From an uncultured Lachnoclostridium sp. (GTDB taxonomy: Bacteria; Bacillota; Clostridia; Lachnospirales; Lachnospiraceae), in the NCBI GenBank assembly GCA_948330435.1, contig CAOJBY010000022.1, positions 1 through 63,836 on the forward strand: a DNA stretch of 63,836 nt, read 5' to 3'. Shown piece after piece: positions 1-8,208 of the stretch. How positions within the stretch are numbered: position 1 is the first letter of the stretch; every line of letters begins with the position of its first letter. The notes below the pieces were generated by a model that was given only the letters and a program-made list of their open reading frames with translations, was not told where the DNA came from and made no database searches. A program made the translations under genes and the position numbers.

Positions 1-210
1 TGCAGTTGTTAATTGGGCATGGTCAAGTACCCACCATCATGCCAGAAGCCTCAAAAAAGGGATGTTTTATTAGCTATATCTGTTTATCAACTATTCGGTA
101 CATGATACTACGATATCCATCACTCCCGGCTCTGTTTTTGAGGTAAATAAAAATCGTCAAAGCCAGTAAAATCAATAGATTTGGGATTGACAGAATAGGA
201 AGGAACAACA

Positions 211-669
211 ATGAACTGTAATAATTTAAAAATACTTATATTAACTACATTAGGAACTGTTTTTAGTTTTTTGATTAATATATTACTGGGAGGCTGGACT
301 GAAGATTTGGCAACCCTGCTTATTCTTATGGGCATTGATTATATAATGGGAATCATGATCGCAGCCATTTGGCAGAAAAGTGATAAGTCAGCGAGTGGAG
401 TCCTCAGTAGTATCTCCGCATGGAAAGGATTATGCCGCAAAGGCTGTTCTTTGCTGATAATAATGGTAGCATACCGATTGGATGTTACCCTTGAGGTAAA
501 CTATATTAAAACAGCAGTAATTATAGCATTCATTGTAAATGAGGGGATCTCAATTATCGAAAACTATGGAATAATGGGAGGACCTATGCCAAATGTATTA
601 AAAAGAGCTTTGGAAATATTGCAAGAGACATCGAACAAAGCGGGAGAAGAAAGTGGTGGTAGAATATGA
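211..669 (+). CDS. Phage holin (toxin secretion/phage lysis holin family)
   Basis: A 152-residue small membrane protein that would form pores in the cytoplasmic membrane and let the neighbouring lysozyme reach the wall. Hydrophobic segments lie at about residues 8-28, 34-53, 75-92 and 100-115. The C-terminal part, with an IENYGIMG stretch followed by a proline pair and KRALEILQ, is typical of the phage holin 4 family common in Firmicutes prophages. AGGAAGGA precedes the ATG. Its stop codon overlaps the lysozyme start (ATGA), so the two are translationally coupled as a lysis cassette. The region is more AT-rich than the sugar genes downstream. Family assignment is by pattern and fairly secure. 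Confidence 0.85.
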   Translation: MNCNNLKILILTTLGTVFSFLINILLGGWTEDLATLLILMGIDYIMGIMIAAIWQKSDKSASGVLSSISAWKGLCRKGCSLLIIMVAYRLDVTLEVNYIKTAVIIAFIVNEGISIIENYGIMGGPMPNVLKRALEILQETSNKAGEESGGRI

Positions 670-1559
670 GTAAGAAAGTAATTGATGTATCTTCCTTTCA
701 GGGATACATTGACTGGAAAAAGGTAAAAGCATCCGGAATTCAAGGTGCGGTATTGAAAATAATTCGCAAAGACCTTACTCCGGACAGACAATTTGAAAAC
801 AATTGGAAGGGGTGTGAAGAAGCATCTATTCCGACTATAGGCGTATACAATTACTCCTATGCTACAACAGTGAATAAAGCAAAAACAGATGCACAAAAGG
901 TAATTGATATTTTGGCAGGAAGAAAAGCGAAAGTTTGGCTCGATGTGGAAGATGTTTCACAGCAAGGTATGGGAGCCGCTTTGGCAGAGGTGATAAAGGC
1001 ATATCAAAAGCAAGTTGAACAGGCAGGTCTGGAATTTGGCATTTATACAGGTTTGTCATTCTATAACAGAAATTTAAAACCATATGCCAGGGAGTTCCGC
1101 TGCAATTTTTGGATTGCCAGATATCCGTCCAATCATGTAGTAGAGGTATCATCAAATCCTATGGCCAATAAAAAGCCGGTACTGGCGAGTACGCTGGAGG
1201 GGTGGCAATACAGTTCAAAAGGCCGGATCCCCGGAATCAAAGGAGATGTAGATTTGAACCTATGGTATGGAGATTTTGCGGTAAACAATAGTGATAAAGA
1301 AAAAAATCCGTATCCGGTTCCCAAAAGACTTCTGAGTCTTAAACCCACACGATTATTTGGAGAAGATATTAAATGGGTTCAATATCATTTGATTCGTCTA
1401 AAGTTTTTGCCTGGTAAAAATACCAAAGGCTACAATAATATTGACGGAATATTTGGGAAAGCTACAGAGACAGCTGTAAGAATGGCACAGGCACATTTTG
1501 GAGTTGTGGCAGACGGGATTGTGGGAAAGAGAACGATTCAGGTGCTGCAAAACAAATAG
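666..1559 (+). CDS. GH25 lysozyme (phage-type endolysin) with peptidoglycan-binding domain
   Basis: An N-acetylmuramidase of 297 residues. Residues 1-205 form a GH25 domain: it opens with the typical IDVSSFQGYIDW, has the catalytic acidic pair in VWLDVEDV near residue 93, and ends with GWQYSS and DVDLNLWYG. Residues about 225-297 form a PG_binding_1-like repeat (LKPTRLFGEDIKWVQYHL, then IDGIFGKATETAV and ADGIVGKRT). There is no signal peptide, as expected for an endolysin released by the upstream holin, whose stop codon it overlaps. The family is confident. Whether it belongs to an intact prophage cannot be judged, because the left side is cut off. Confidence 0.9.
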   Translation: MSKKVIDVSSFQGYIDWKKVKASGIQGAVLKIIRKDLTPDRQFENNWKGCEEASIPTIGVYNYSYATTVNKAKTDAQKVIDILAGRKAKVWLDVEDVSQQGMGAALAEVIKAYQKQVEQAGLEFGIYTGLSFYNRNLKPYAREFRCNFWIARYPSNHVVEVSSNPMANKKPVLASTLEGWQYSSKGRIPGIKGDVDLNLWYGDFAVNNSDKEKNPYPVPKRLLSLKPTRLFGEDIKWVQYHLIRLKFLPGKNTKGYNNIDGIFGKATETAVRMAQAHFGVVADGIVGKRTIQVLQNK

Positions 1560-1698
1560 TTTAGACATACTATGAAAATTTTATATTTTATGTTAAAATA
1601 CATTGGGTATTCCAAATGTTTTACAGAATCTTAATAAAAATATAGAAGGAAGTTAAGAAATCTGCGGTAACATAATTACGGGCAGAATGTAAAATACT

Positions 1699-2379
1699 AT
1701 GAAGTATGAACATATAGAGAAAGCAGTTTTTCTGGAACGTCCAAATCGTTTTGTTGCATATGTGGAGGTGGCGGGAAAACGAGAGGTTTGCCATGTGAAG
1801 AATACAGGACGTTGTCGGGAGTTACTGCTGCCGGGGGCAGAGATCTATGTGCAGCACCAGACCAACCCGACAAGAAAGACACCACTGGATTTAATTGCTG
1901 TGAAAAAAGGCGAACGATTAATTAATATGGATTCTCAGGCACCTAACCGTGTTGTGGCAGAATGGTTGAAGAAAGGATATTTTTGCAGTCAGGATGCCAT
2001 GATACGGTCGGAATGCCGTTATGGAAATTCCAGATTTGATTTTTACATTGAGGATGGCAGGCGGAAGATTTTCATGGAAGTAAAAGGAGTTACGCTGGAA
2101 GAAAAAGGAATTGTCTGCTTTCCGGATGCTCCCACAGAACGTGGAGTTAAGCATATCCAGGAATTAATAGAATGTAAAAAAGCAGGCTTTGAGGCATATA
2201 TATTTTTTGTGATTCAGATGAAAGATGTGTGTTTTTTGAAGCCCAATGACCGAACTCATAGGGCCTTTGGAGAAACTCTAAGAAAGGCTGTTGCAGAAGG
2301 CGTAGGTGTCCTTGCCAGAGATTGTCTGGTGGAGCCTGACAAACTTGTGATAGATCAGGAAGTTGAGGTTCGATTATAA
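1699..2379 (+). CDS. sfsA: DNA/RNA nuclease SfsA (sugar fermentation stimulation protein homologue)
   Basis: 226 residues, the normal size for SfsA. Family landmarks are the opening FLERPNRFVAYVEV, the central FDFYIEDGRRKIFMEVKGVT with its nuclease-like D/E-x-K core, and FPDAPTERGVKHIQEL. SfsA was named for a maltose phenotype in Escherichia coli; the family carries a nuclease-type fold and its exact cellular role is unsettled. No Shine-Dalgarno sequence is visible close to the ATG, the nearest purine run being about 45 bases upstream, so initiation may be weak or leaderless. The stop codon directly abuts the ATG of mutY, giving a two-gene operon. Confidence 0.93.
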   Translation: MKYEHIEKAVFLERPNRFVAYVEVAGKREVCHVKNTGRCRELLLPGAEIYVQHQTNPTRKTPLDLIAVKKGERLINMDSQAPNRVVAEWLKKGYFCSQDAMIRSECRYGNSRFDFYIEDGRRKIFMEVKGVTLEEKGIVCFPDAPTERGVKHIQELIECKKAGFEAYIFFVIQMKDVCFLKPNDRTHRAFGETLRKAVAEGVGVLARDCLVEPDKLVIDQEVEVRL

Positions 2380-3435
2380 ATGGAGACTTTGAGAGAAATA
2401 GTGACCCCGCTTCTGAGATGGTATGATGGACATGCCCGGGTATTGCCCTGGCGGGAGGAACCCACACCTTATCGGGTGTGGGTGTCAGAGATTATGTTGC
2501 AGCAAACCCGTGTAGAGGCAGTTAAGACATATTTTGAAAGGTTCCTGAAAGAACTGCCATCCGTTCGTGATTTGGCGGAAGCCCCGGAGGATCGGTTGAT
2601 GAAGTTGTGGGAAGGCCTGGGCTATTATAATCGGGTACGTAATATGCAGAAAGCGGCAAAAAAGCTGATCAGAGAGTGTGACGGTGAGATGCCTGCGGAT
2701 TACGACAGAATTCGGGAACTTCCGGGAATTGGAAACTATACAGCAGGTGCCATAGCCTCTATAGCTTTCGACATTCCTAAACCTGCGGTGGACGGTAATG
2801 TGCTTCGGGTTCTGTCAAGAGTTCAGAAAAGCTATGAGGATATAATGAAGCAGTCTGTTCGTCGGAGAATGGAAGAGCAGGTACAGGCAGTAATTCCAAA
2901 AGAGAGAGCAGGCGATTTTAATCAGTCTCTTATTGAACTGGGGGCCATTGTATGTGTGCCCAATGGGGCTCCAAAATGTGGGGAATGTCCTTTGAAAAAG
3001 TTGTGCAAAGCACATGCGGACGGTGTGGAACTGGAATTGCCCAAAAAGACACCTCCGAAAAAGCGTCGTACAGAGGATCGGACGGTGTTGGTATTACTTT
3101 CGGATAATAAGGCGGCATTAAAGAAGCGTCCTCCCAAAGGGCTTCTGGCTGGCTTATACGAATTGCCCAATCTGAAAGGAAAGTATAATGGTGAAAAGGT
3201 TTTGGAATATGTAAAGAGTCTTGGCCTGTCACCCATTCGAATTCAGTCACTTCCAGAGGCAAAACATATTTTCAGCCACATTGAATGGCATATGGCAGGC
3301 TTTGCGGTAAAGATAGAGGAGCCGGAACAGGAACCGGAGGGCTTTTTCTTTGTGGAAAAGGAGCAGATGAAAGACAGCTATTCTATTCCGGCAGCATTTG
3401 GAGTTTATACAGAATACTTTAAGCATGGGTTTTAG
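2380..3435 (+). CDS. mutY: A/G-specific adenine DNA glycosylase MutY
   Basis: Removes adenine mispaired with 8-oxoguanine. The protein has 351 residues. The N-terminal catalytic domain carries LPWREEPTPYRVWVSEIMLQ with the catalytic Glu region, the helix-hairpin-helix ELPGIGNYTAGAIAS and the catalytic Asp in AVDGNVLRVLSR. Four cysteines spaced C-x6-C-x2-C-x5-C (near residues 190-208) bind the 4Fe-4S cluster. Residues about 230-351 form the NUDIX-like domain that recognises 8-oxoG, with a GLLAGLYELP motif. The ATG follows the sfsA stop with no gap, so translation is probably coupled. Confidence 0.96.
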   Translation: METLREIVTPLLRWYDGHARVLPWREEPTPYRVWVSEIMLQQTRVEAVKTYFERFLKELPSVRDLAEAPEDRLMKLWEGLGYYNRVRNMQKAAKKLIRECDGEMPADYDRIRELPGIGNYTAGAIASIAFDIPKPAVDGNVLRVLSRVQKSYEDIMKQSVRRRMEEQVQAVIPKERAGDFNQSLIELGAIVCVPNGAPKCGECPLKKLCKAHADGVELELPKKTPPKKRRTEDRTVLVLLSDNKAALKKRPPKGLLAGLYELPNLKGKYNGEKVLEYVKSLGLSPIRIQSLPEAKHIFSHIEWHMAGFAVKIEEPEQEPEGFFFVEKEQMKDSYSIPAAFGVYTEYFKHGF

Positions 3436-3473
3436 AAAAGTGTACACTTGAAAAAATACAGAGGTGAAGAAAG

Positions 3474-4628
3474 ATGTATGATGCAATTGTAATTGGTTCC
3501 GGAATTGCCGGAACAGCTGCTGCGAGAATACTGGCAGAAGAACAGGAAAAATCTGTGTTGGTGTTGGAAAAGAAAGATCATATCGGCGGAAACTGTTATG
3601 ATGAGGAGGATGAATACGGAGTTCTGCTCCATCGCTACGGTCCACATATTTTCCATACCAGCGATGAAGAGGTTTATGCCTGGCTTTCACGTTTTACCGA
3701 CTGGTACGCTTTTGGGCATGAAGTAGTGGCGAAAGTGGGTGAGAAACTGATACCGGTGCCATTTAACCTTAATACTTTGAAGCAGGTTTATGGAGAGGAA
3801 AAGGCTACAGTTCTTAAAGAAAAACTGATAGACACTTTTGGAGAAGGGGCCCGGGTGCCTATCCTCAAGCTGCGTGAGCAGCAGGACCCGGAGATTCAGG
3901 CAATTGCGGATTATGTTTATGAAAATATTTTCCTGCGGTATACCATGAAGCAATGGGGGCAGAAGCCTGAGGAGATTGATCCGGCTGTGACTGGCCGTGT
4001 ACCGGTGGTAATCTCCCATGATAACCGCTACTTTGGTGACAAATATCAGGGAATGCCCCGTGATGGTTACACATCTATGTTTGAAAAAATATTGGATCAT
4101 CCCCTGATTGAGGTGAGGATTGGTGTAGACGCAAAAGAAGTAATGAATCTTTCGGAAGATACCGGAAAGGTATTGCTTCACGGAGAGGACTTTGCAGGCA
4201 GTGTCATTTATACAGGACCTGTGGATGAACTTTTCGGTTGTCGTTTTGGGAGGCTGCCCTATCGATCGTTACGGTTTGAATTTGAGCATTTGTCCGTTCC
4301 GGATTTTCAGGGGCATAGTGTAGTTAATTATACAGTAAGTGAAGATTTTACAAGAATTACGGAATTTAAGCATCTGACCGGGCAAAAGACAGAGGGGACC
4401 ACCATTGTTCGGGAGTATCCATTTGCCTATACAGGAGTAGAGGGAGAGATTCCCTATTATGCAATTATGAATCCGGAAAATAATAAGTTGTATGAGAAAT
4501 ATGCGAGCCTTACAAAGCAATTTTCAGACTTCCATCTATTGGGACGGCTTGCGGAATATAAATATTATAATATCGATGCTATGGCTGGGAAAGCGATTGC
4601 ATTAGCAAGGAGCCTGGCAAAAGACTGA
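3474..4628 (+). CDS. glf: UDP-galactopyranose mutase
   Basis: Converts UDP-galactopyranose to UDP-galactofuranose, the donor for galactofuranose-containing surface glycans. The 384-residue length is typical. The N-terminus holds the FAD-binding GSGIAGTAAA loop (residues 7-16), followed by a conserved IGGNCYDE and HRYGPHIFHT. The middle has YTMKQWGQKPEEIDP, and the C-terminal flavin-contacting part includes REYPFAY and GRLAEYKYYN. A good SD (GAGGTGAAG) precedes the ATG, 38 bases after mutY. With the next gene, a family 2 glycosyltransferase, it marks the start of the polysaccharide theme that fills much of the window. Confidence 0.95.
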   Translation: MYDAIVIGSGIAGTAAARILAEEQEKSVLVLEKKDHIGGNCYDEEDEYGVLLHRYGPHIFHTSDEEVYAWLSRFTDWYAFGHEVVAKVGEKLIPVPFNLNTLKQVYGEEKATVLKEKLIDTFGEGARVPILKLREQQDPEIQAIADYVYENIFLRYTMKQWGQKPEEIDPAVTGRVPVVISHDNRYFGDKYQGMPRDGYTSMFEKILDHPLIEVRIGVDAKEVMNLSEDTGKVLLHGEDFAGSVIYTGPVDELFGCRFGRLPYRSLRFEFEHLSVPDFQGHSVVNYTVSEDFTRITEFKHLTGQKTEGTTIVREYPFAYTGVEGEIPYYAIMNPENNKLYEKYASLTKQFSDFHLLGRLAEYKYYNIDAMAGKAIALARSLAKD

Positions 4629-4656
4629 CATTACGGGACTGGATTAGGAGGACGAC

Positions 4657-5682
4657 ATGAAACTTTTATCAATTGCGATTCCATGTTACAATTCGGAAGA
4701 CTATATGCAAAACTGTATCCATTCACTTCTGGTAGGAGGCGAGGAGGTAGAGATTATTATTGTAGATGATGGCTCTACGGACGGAACGGCGGCTATTGCG
4801 GATGAATATGCAGAGAAGTACCCTTCCATTATTAAAGCAATACACCAGGAAAACGGAGGCCACGGTGAGGCGGTCAATACGGGGCTTCGTAATGCTACAG
4901 GGCTGTATTTTAAGGTGGTGGACAGTGATGACTGGGTATCTATTTCTGCATATAAGGAGATTTTGAAAACCCTGGAAAATCTGGCAGGAGCAAGACCTCT
5001 GGTGGATATGCTGATCAGCAATTTTGTCTATGAGAAAGAAGGACAGAAGCACAAGAAAGTTATGAGTTACCGATCCGCATTTCCCCAGGATCGCGTCTTT
5101 ACTTGGGACGATGTGAAGTTCCTTTTGAAAGGGCAGTATATTTTGATGCATTCCGTGATTTACCGGACAAAGCTTCTGCGTGAGTGCGAATTAAGATTGC
5201 CCAACCACACTTTCTATGTGGATAATATTTTTGTGTATCACCCATTGCCTTATGTGAAGTATCTGTATTACATGAATGTTAATTTTTATCGGTATTATAT
5301 TGGACGTGAAGATCAGTCCGTCAACGAGAAAGTGATGATCAGTCGGCTGGATCAGCAGCTAAAAGTGAATTATTTGATGATTGATGATTACAAGCTAACA
5401 GATCCCAAGCAGATTCCCAATCGAAAGCTGCGGCATTACATGAAGAATTATCTGGAGATTATTATGGTAGTGTCCTCCATTATCGCTATCCGTTCCGGAA
5501 CGAAAGAAAATCTGGAGAAAAAATATGAACTGTGGAAGTACCTGAAAAAGAGAGATCCCCGATTATATTATGAACTGAAATGGGGAATCATGGGAAGAAG
5601 TATGAATCTGCCAGGAAGAAGTGGAAGAAAGATATCAGAGGTAGCTTATAAACTTGCCAATAAGTTTGTTGGATTTAATTAA
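4657..5682 (+). CDS. Family 2 glycosyltransferase (WcaA-like)
   Basis: 341 residues with an N-terminal GT-A fold: SIAIPCYNSEDYMQNCI, the nucleotide-contacting IIIVDDGSTDGT near residue 40, and the DxD-type VVDSDDW near residue 88. No transmembrane segments are seen, so it should act on the cytoplasmic face. Residues after about 200 form a helical, charged tail. It follows glf by 28 bases with a strong AGGAGGA SD and lies before a hairpin terminator, so it is last in a glf operon. A role in adding galactofuranose is an inference from position only. Sugar specificity cannot be read from the sequence. Confidence 0.85.
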   Translation: MKLLSIAIPCYNSEDYMQNCIHSLLVGGEEVEIIIVDDGSTDGTAAIADEYAEKYPSIIKAIHQENGGHGEAVNTGLRNATGLYFKVVDSDDWVSISAYKEILKTLENLAGARPLVDMLISNFVYEKEGQKHKKVMSYRSAFPQDRVFTWDDVKFLLKGQYILMHSVIYRTKLLRECELRLPNHTFYVDNIFVYHPLPYVKYLYYMNVNFYRYYIGREDQSVNEKVMISRLDQQLKVNYLMIDDYKLTDPKQIPNRKLRHYMKNYLEIIMVVSSIIAIRSGTKENLEKKYELWKYLKKRDPRLYYELKWGIMGRSMNLPGRSGRKISEVAYKLANKFVGFN

Positions 5683-5706
5683 AATGCAATAATTACTTGC
5701 AAAATG

Positions 5707-5746
5707 AAAAGATGCCATGCAGAATTATTATGCGTGACATCTTTTT
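5707..5746. terminator. Bidirectional intrinsic terminator between convergent genes
   Basis: AAAAGATG and CATCTTTT arms, extended inward with G-U pairing (CCATGC against GCGTGA), enclose an AT-rich loop and end in a T tract. The A run on the left gives a matching T tract on the minus strand. It sits between the glf/GT2 operon (plus) and the PAP2 gene (minus), serving both. Confidence 0.8.
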
Positions 5747-5774
5747 AAGTATTCATATTTCGTCTGCTGTAACT

Positions 5775-6437
5775 TTAAGCCCCAACGGGTTTTCGCTTTC
5801 TGGAATGCACAAAAGAAAATTCTGTATGGTACACAAGCTGTTCCATTAAAACTCCCAGGAGAATTCCGGAAATCACATCCAGAACAGAATGTTGCTTTAA
5901 AAACATGGTAGATAGAATAATGGAAACCAATAAAAGGAAAGAACCGCTCCGAATCCAAATATTCTTTCCCAACTTCTGATTGTTTACAATGGCAATATGG
6001 GCCGCAATGGAATTATACACATGCAGACTTGGAAAAATGTTAGTCGCTGTGTCTGCCCGGTACAAAATTGAAATGGCAAAAGTAAAAATATTGTGCCGTT
6101 CAAAAGATCCGGGGCGAAGCAAGTGACCATTTGGATATATGGTAGATACAATCAGAAACAGCGTCATTCCTGTAAACAGGAAGATGCAGTACTGATAAAA
6201 TTCTCTTTTGTTTTGAAGCTGAAAAAACAAGTATACCAGGACTGCAGGTACATATACAAACCATAGCAGGTAAGGTACGATAAACCCTTCCAAAAACGGG
6301 ATCCAGTCATCCAACTGAACATGAATCACATGGTAGGGCAGGTTCGCCCGGCTTTCCAGCCATATAAACCAAGGCATATAGACAAATGCATACAACAAAA
6401 CGAGAGAATGCTTATACTTGTGAAAAAACGCTTTCAT
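5775..6437 (-). CDS. PAP2-family membrane phosphatase
   Basis: A 220-residue membrane protein with about five to six hydrophobic segments. It carries two of the PAP2 signature motifs: IFPSLHVYNS near residue 135, and KQHSVLDVISGILLG near residue 182, which supply the catalytic histidines and an aspartate. The first motif is present only loosely (HLLRPGSFERHN near residue 106). The layout resembles the Aur1/PAP2-3 subfamily. Substrates in the family include phosphatidic acid, undecaprenyl pyrophosphate and inositol phospholipids. It lies downstream of a lipid kinase on the same strand, so a lipid-recycling role is plausible. The substrate cannot be fixed. Confidence 0.8.
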   Translation of the reverse strand: MKAFFHKYKHSLVLLYAFVYMPWFIWLESRANLPYHVIHVQLDDWIPFLEGFIVPYLLWFVYVPAVLVYLFFQLQNKREFYQYCIFLFTGMTLFLIVSTIYPNGHLLRPGSFERHNIFTFAISILYRADTATNIFPSLHVYNSIAAHIAIVNNQKLGKNIWIRSGSFLLLVSIILSTMFLKQHSVLDVISGILLGVLMEQLVYHTEFSFVHSRKRKPVGA

Positions 6438-6587
6438 TTCACCATCTTCTTTCCTAAAAAAATCTGATAAGTATTATCATCTTCCCGATAGAACAATACC
6501 ACATCATAATTTTTCTGACAATAACCTTTATAATATATTAAGAAATTATTTTTGAAATTATGCGATTTTTCATTGAAATTGTAAATA

Positions 6588-7511
6588 TCAGGATTTCCCT
6601 GTAATGATTGTAAGAGCCTTAGGCATACAGGAGACAGTAAGTACATTTTCCGGTGCATAAGGTTCTCCGTCAGTATGAAAGGGCAGGGGTTTTTCCGGAT
6701 GCACTTCCAAGGTTTTCACCCGATATAGATGAATTCCCCGAAAAATAGTATGTCTGCCCCAATAGGCAGTGGGAAACATAAGTGCAATGGTCAGTTTACT
6801 TAGTCCTTCCACCACACAGATGTCCAAAAATCCATCGTCAGCTTTGGCCTTTGGACACATCTTCAGACCACCTCCCTCATAGGGGCAGTTTAGAACAGAG
6901 AGAAAATAAGTATGTGGGAAACGAAGTCTTTGGCGTTGATCAAGGATGAGACGAAAGGGGACGGGACGAAACATCAGAATTTGCTTTAGTGCTATTCCGA
7001 TATAGGTGAGTTTGCCAAGTCCAAAATGGTTTAAAGCGTTTTTAATGGGGGAACCTAAGGCCTCCTGACAGACGGCCGCATCAAAACCGCAGCCAAAGCT
7101 TCCTGCAAACCGACGGGTACGAGCTCCGTAGGTCATAAGCCCCAGATCTATTTTGCGAAAATAGGAAGGGTGCAATATATTCATAAGAGCAGCTTCGGGA
7201 TTAGAGGGCAGCTTTAGACTTCTGGCAAAATCATTGCTGGAGCCTGTGGGGATATAGGCAAAAGTAGTTTTTTCAAAGTTTTGAATGCCATCAACCACTT
7301 CATTTACGGTACCGTCTCCGCCCACAGTAACAAGAGTCAGTTTTTCATTTCTGGATGTAATTTCTCTGGCCAGTTTTGTGGCGTGATAACGGTAGGAGGT
7401 GAAGAATACCCGGTATTCCACCTGTTCTTGCTCTAAAATTTTTTCTACCCTTTTCCATACGGTTTTTCCGTTGCCGGAACGTGAACCCGGATTTACAATA
7501 AAATAATACAT
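6588..7511 (-). CDS. Diacylglycerol kinase family lipid kinase (YegS/DagK type)
   Basis: About 307 residues. It begins with YYFIVNPGSRSGNG (nucleotide-binding N-lobe) and carries VGGDGTVNEVVDG near residue 63 and YIPTGSSNDFARSL near residue 88, the two hallmarks of the family. The start is placed at 7511 rather than an upstream in-frame codon because AGGGAG lies seven bases before this ATG and the family normally begins within a few residues of the VNP motif. A second member, at 56314-57243, shares the same motifs. Such kinases recycle diacylglycerol to phosphatidic acid. About 150 bases separate it from the PAP2 gene, and that gap shows no clear signal. Confidence 0.9.
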   Translation of the reverse strand: MYYFIVNPGSRSGNGKTVWKRVEKILEQEQVEYRVFFTSYRYHATKLAREITSRNEKLTLVTVGGDGTVNEVVDGIQNFEKTTFAYIPTGSSNDFARSLKLPSNPEAALMNILHPSYFRKIDLGLMTYGARTRRFAGSFGCGFDAAVCQEALGSPIKNALNHFGLGKLTYIGIALKQILMFRPVPFRLILDQRQRLRFPHTYFLSVLNCPYEGGGLKMCPKAKADDGFLDICVVEGLSKLTIALMFPTAYWGRHTIFRGIHLYRVKTLEVHPEKPLPFHTDGEPYAPENVLTVSCMPKALTIITGKS

Positions 7512-7547
7512 TCGATTTCTCCCTCTGGTGTACTTGCTTATACGCAC

Positions 7548-7576
7548 AGTATAGCATTGTCTTTTTTTTGAAGCAA
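7548..7576 (-). promoter_or_regulatory. Sigma-A-type promoter for the lipid kinase gene
   Basis: On the minus strand TTGCTT (7576-7571), a 17-base spacer and TATACT (7553-7548) form a good -35/-10 pair, placed about 37 bases before the chosen start of the kinase. Confidence 0.65.
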
Positions 7577-7604
7577 GTAAATGGAAAGAAAAGTCTGATT
7601 TTTA

Positions 7605-7633
7605 TTGACAGAAGAAATAGTTTTCGTTATAAT
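7605..7633 (+). promoter_or_regulatory. Consensus sigma-A promoter
   Basis: TTGACA (7605-7610), exactly 17 bases, then TATAAT (7628-7633): a perfect housekeeping promoter, 47 bases ahead of the acyltransferase start at 7681. It is the strongest promoter seen in the window. Confidence 0.85.
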
Positions 7634-7680
7634 TCCGCATATTAAAGAAGATAGAAATTAATATCGAGGGGCGATAGCTT

Positions 7681-8208
7681 ATGAATGAATTAATAATACG
7701 AGCAATGATATCTCTGCCAAAGGTGTTTCTATGGAAATGCAGATATGGGGGAAGGCTCCGGATGTCCTGGATCCAGTCTTTTGGAAAGCATACGGAACTG
7801 CATCTGGATAAAAAATCAAGTGTGTCTCTGGGAAAGGAGACCGTTTCCCGTTTTGGATTGTTCTTGCGGGCGGAGGGGGGTGCTTTATCTATTGGAGATA
7901 AATGCTTCTTTAACACCCACGTTTCCATTACTTGTTTAGAAAGGATTACGATTGGAGACAGATGCCAGGTTGCTAATAATGTAGTGATTGTAGATCAGGA
8001 TCATGATTACAGGGCGGGCTGGGGAAAGTATCAGACGAAGCCTGTAACCATAGGCAATGATGTGTGGATAGGAGCAAATGTGGTTATTTTAAAGGGGAGC
8101 ACCATTGGAGACGGAGCCGTGATTGCTGCCGGAAGTGTAGTAAAGGGGGAGGTGGCCCCCCATAGCCTGTATCTGGGGATGACAAAAGACCAGCGTCCCA
8201 TCAATTAA
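7681..8208 (+). CDS. Hexapeptide-repeat (left-handed beta-helix) acyltransferase
   Basis: 175 residues of the WbbJ/maltose O-acetyltransferase type. Imperfect hexapeptide repeats run through the second half (LSIGDKCFFNTHVSI, ITIGDRCQVANNVVI, VTIGNDVWIGANVVIL, STIGDGAVIAAGSVV). Asp and His in DQDHDYR near residue 103 sit where the catalytic histidine lies in sugar O-acetyltransferases. It probably transfers an acetyl group from acetyl-CoA to a sugar. It has its own consensus promoter, and its 3' end overlaps the convergent fucosyltransferase-like gene by 4 bases. The acceptor is unknown. Confidence 0.85.
   Translation: MNELIIRAMISLPKVFLWKCRYGGRLRMSWIQSFGKHTELHLDKKSSVSLGKETVSRFGLFLRAEGGALSIGDKCFFNTHVSITCLERITIGDRCQVANNVVIVDQDHDYRAGWGKYQTKPVTIGNDVWIGANVVILKGSTIGDGAVIAAGSVVKGEVAPHSLYLGMTKDQRPIN

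Noticed and set aside
1..143. Open frames at the left edge (2-73 and 3-143) that could be the end of an upstream gene
   Set aside because: Both are short, the translations match no family I recognise, and no frame is clearly better. Bases 1-210 are left without a gene call; a weak GGCATG/CATGCC stem at about 16-47 lacks a T tract.
3247..4181. Minus-strand frames of 147 and 164 residues over mutY and glf
   Set aside because: They lie antisense to well-conserved enzymes and show no motif.
7681..8208. The hexapeptide acyltransferase as the missing FdtC of the FdtA/FdtB pathway
   Set aside because: It is more than 30 kb from fdtA/fdtB, has its own promoter and looks more like WbbJ-type O-acetyltransferases. 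It cannot be excluded without a profile search.
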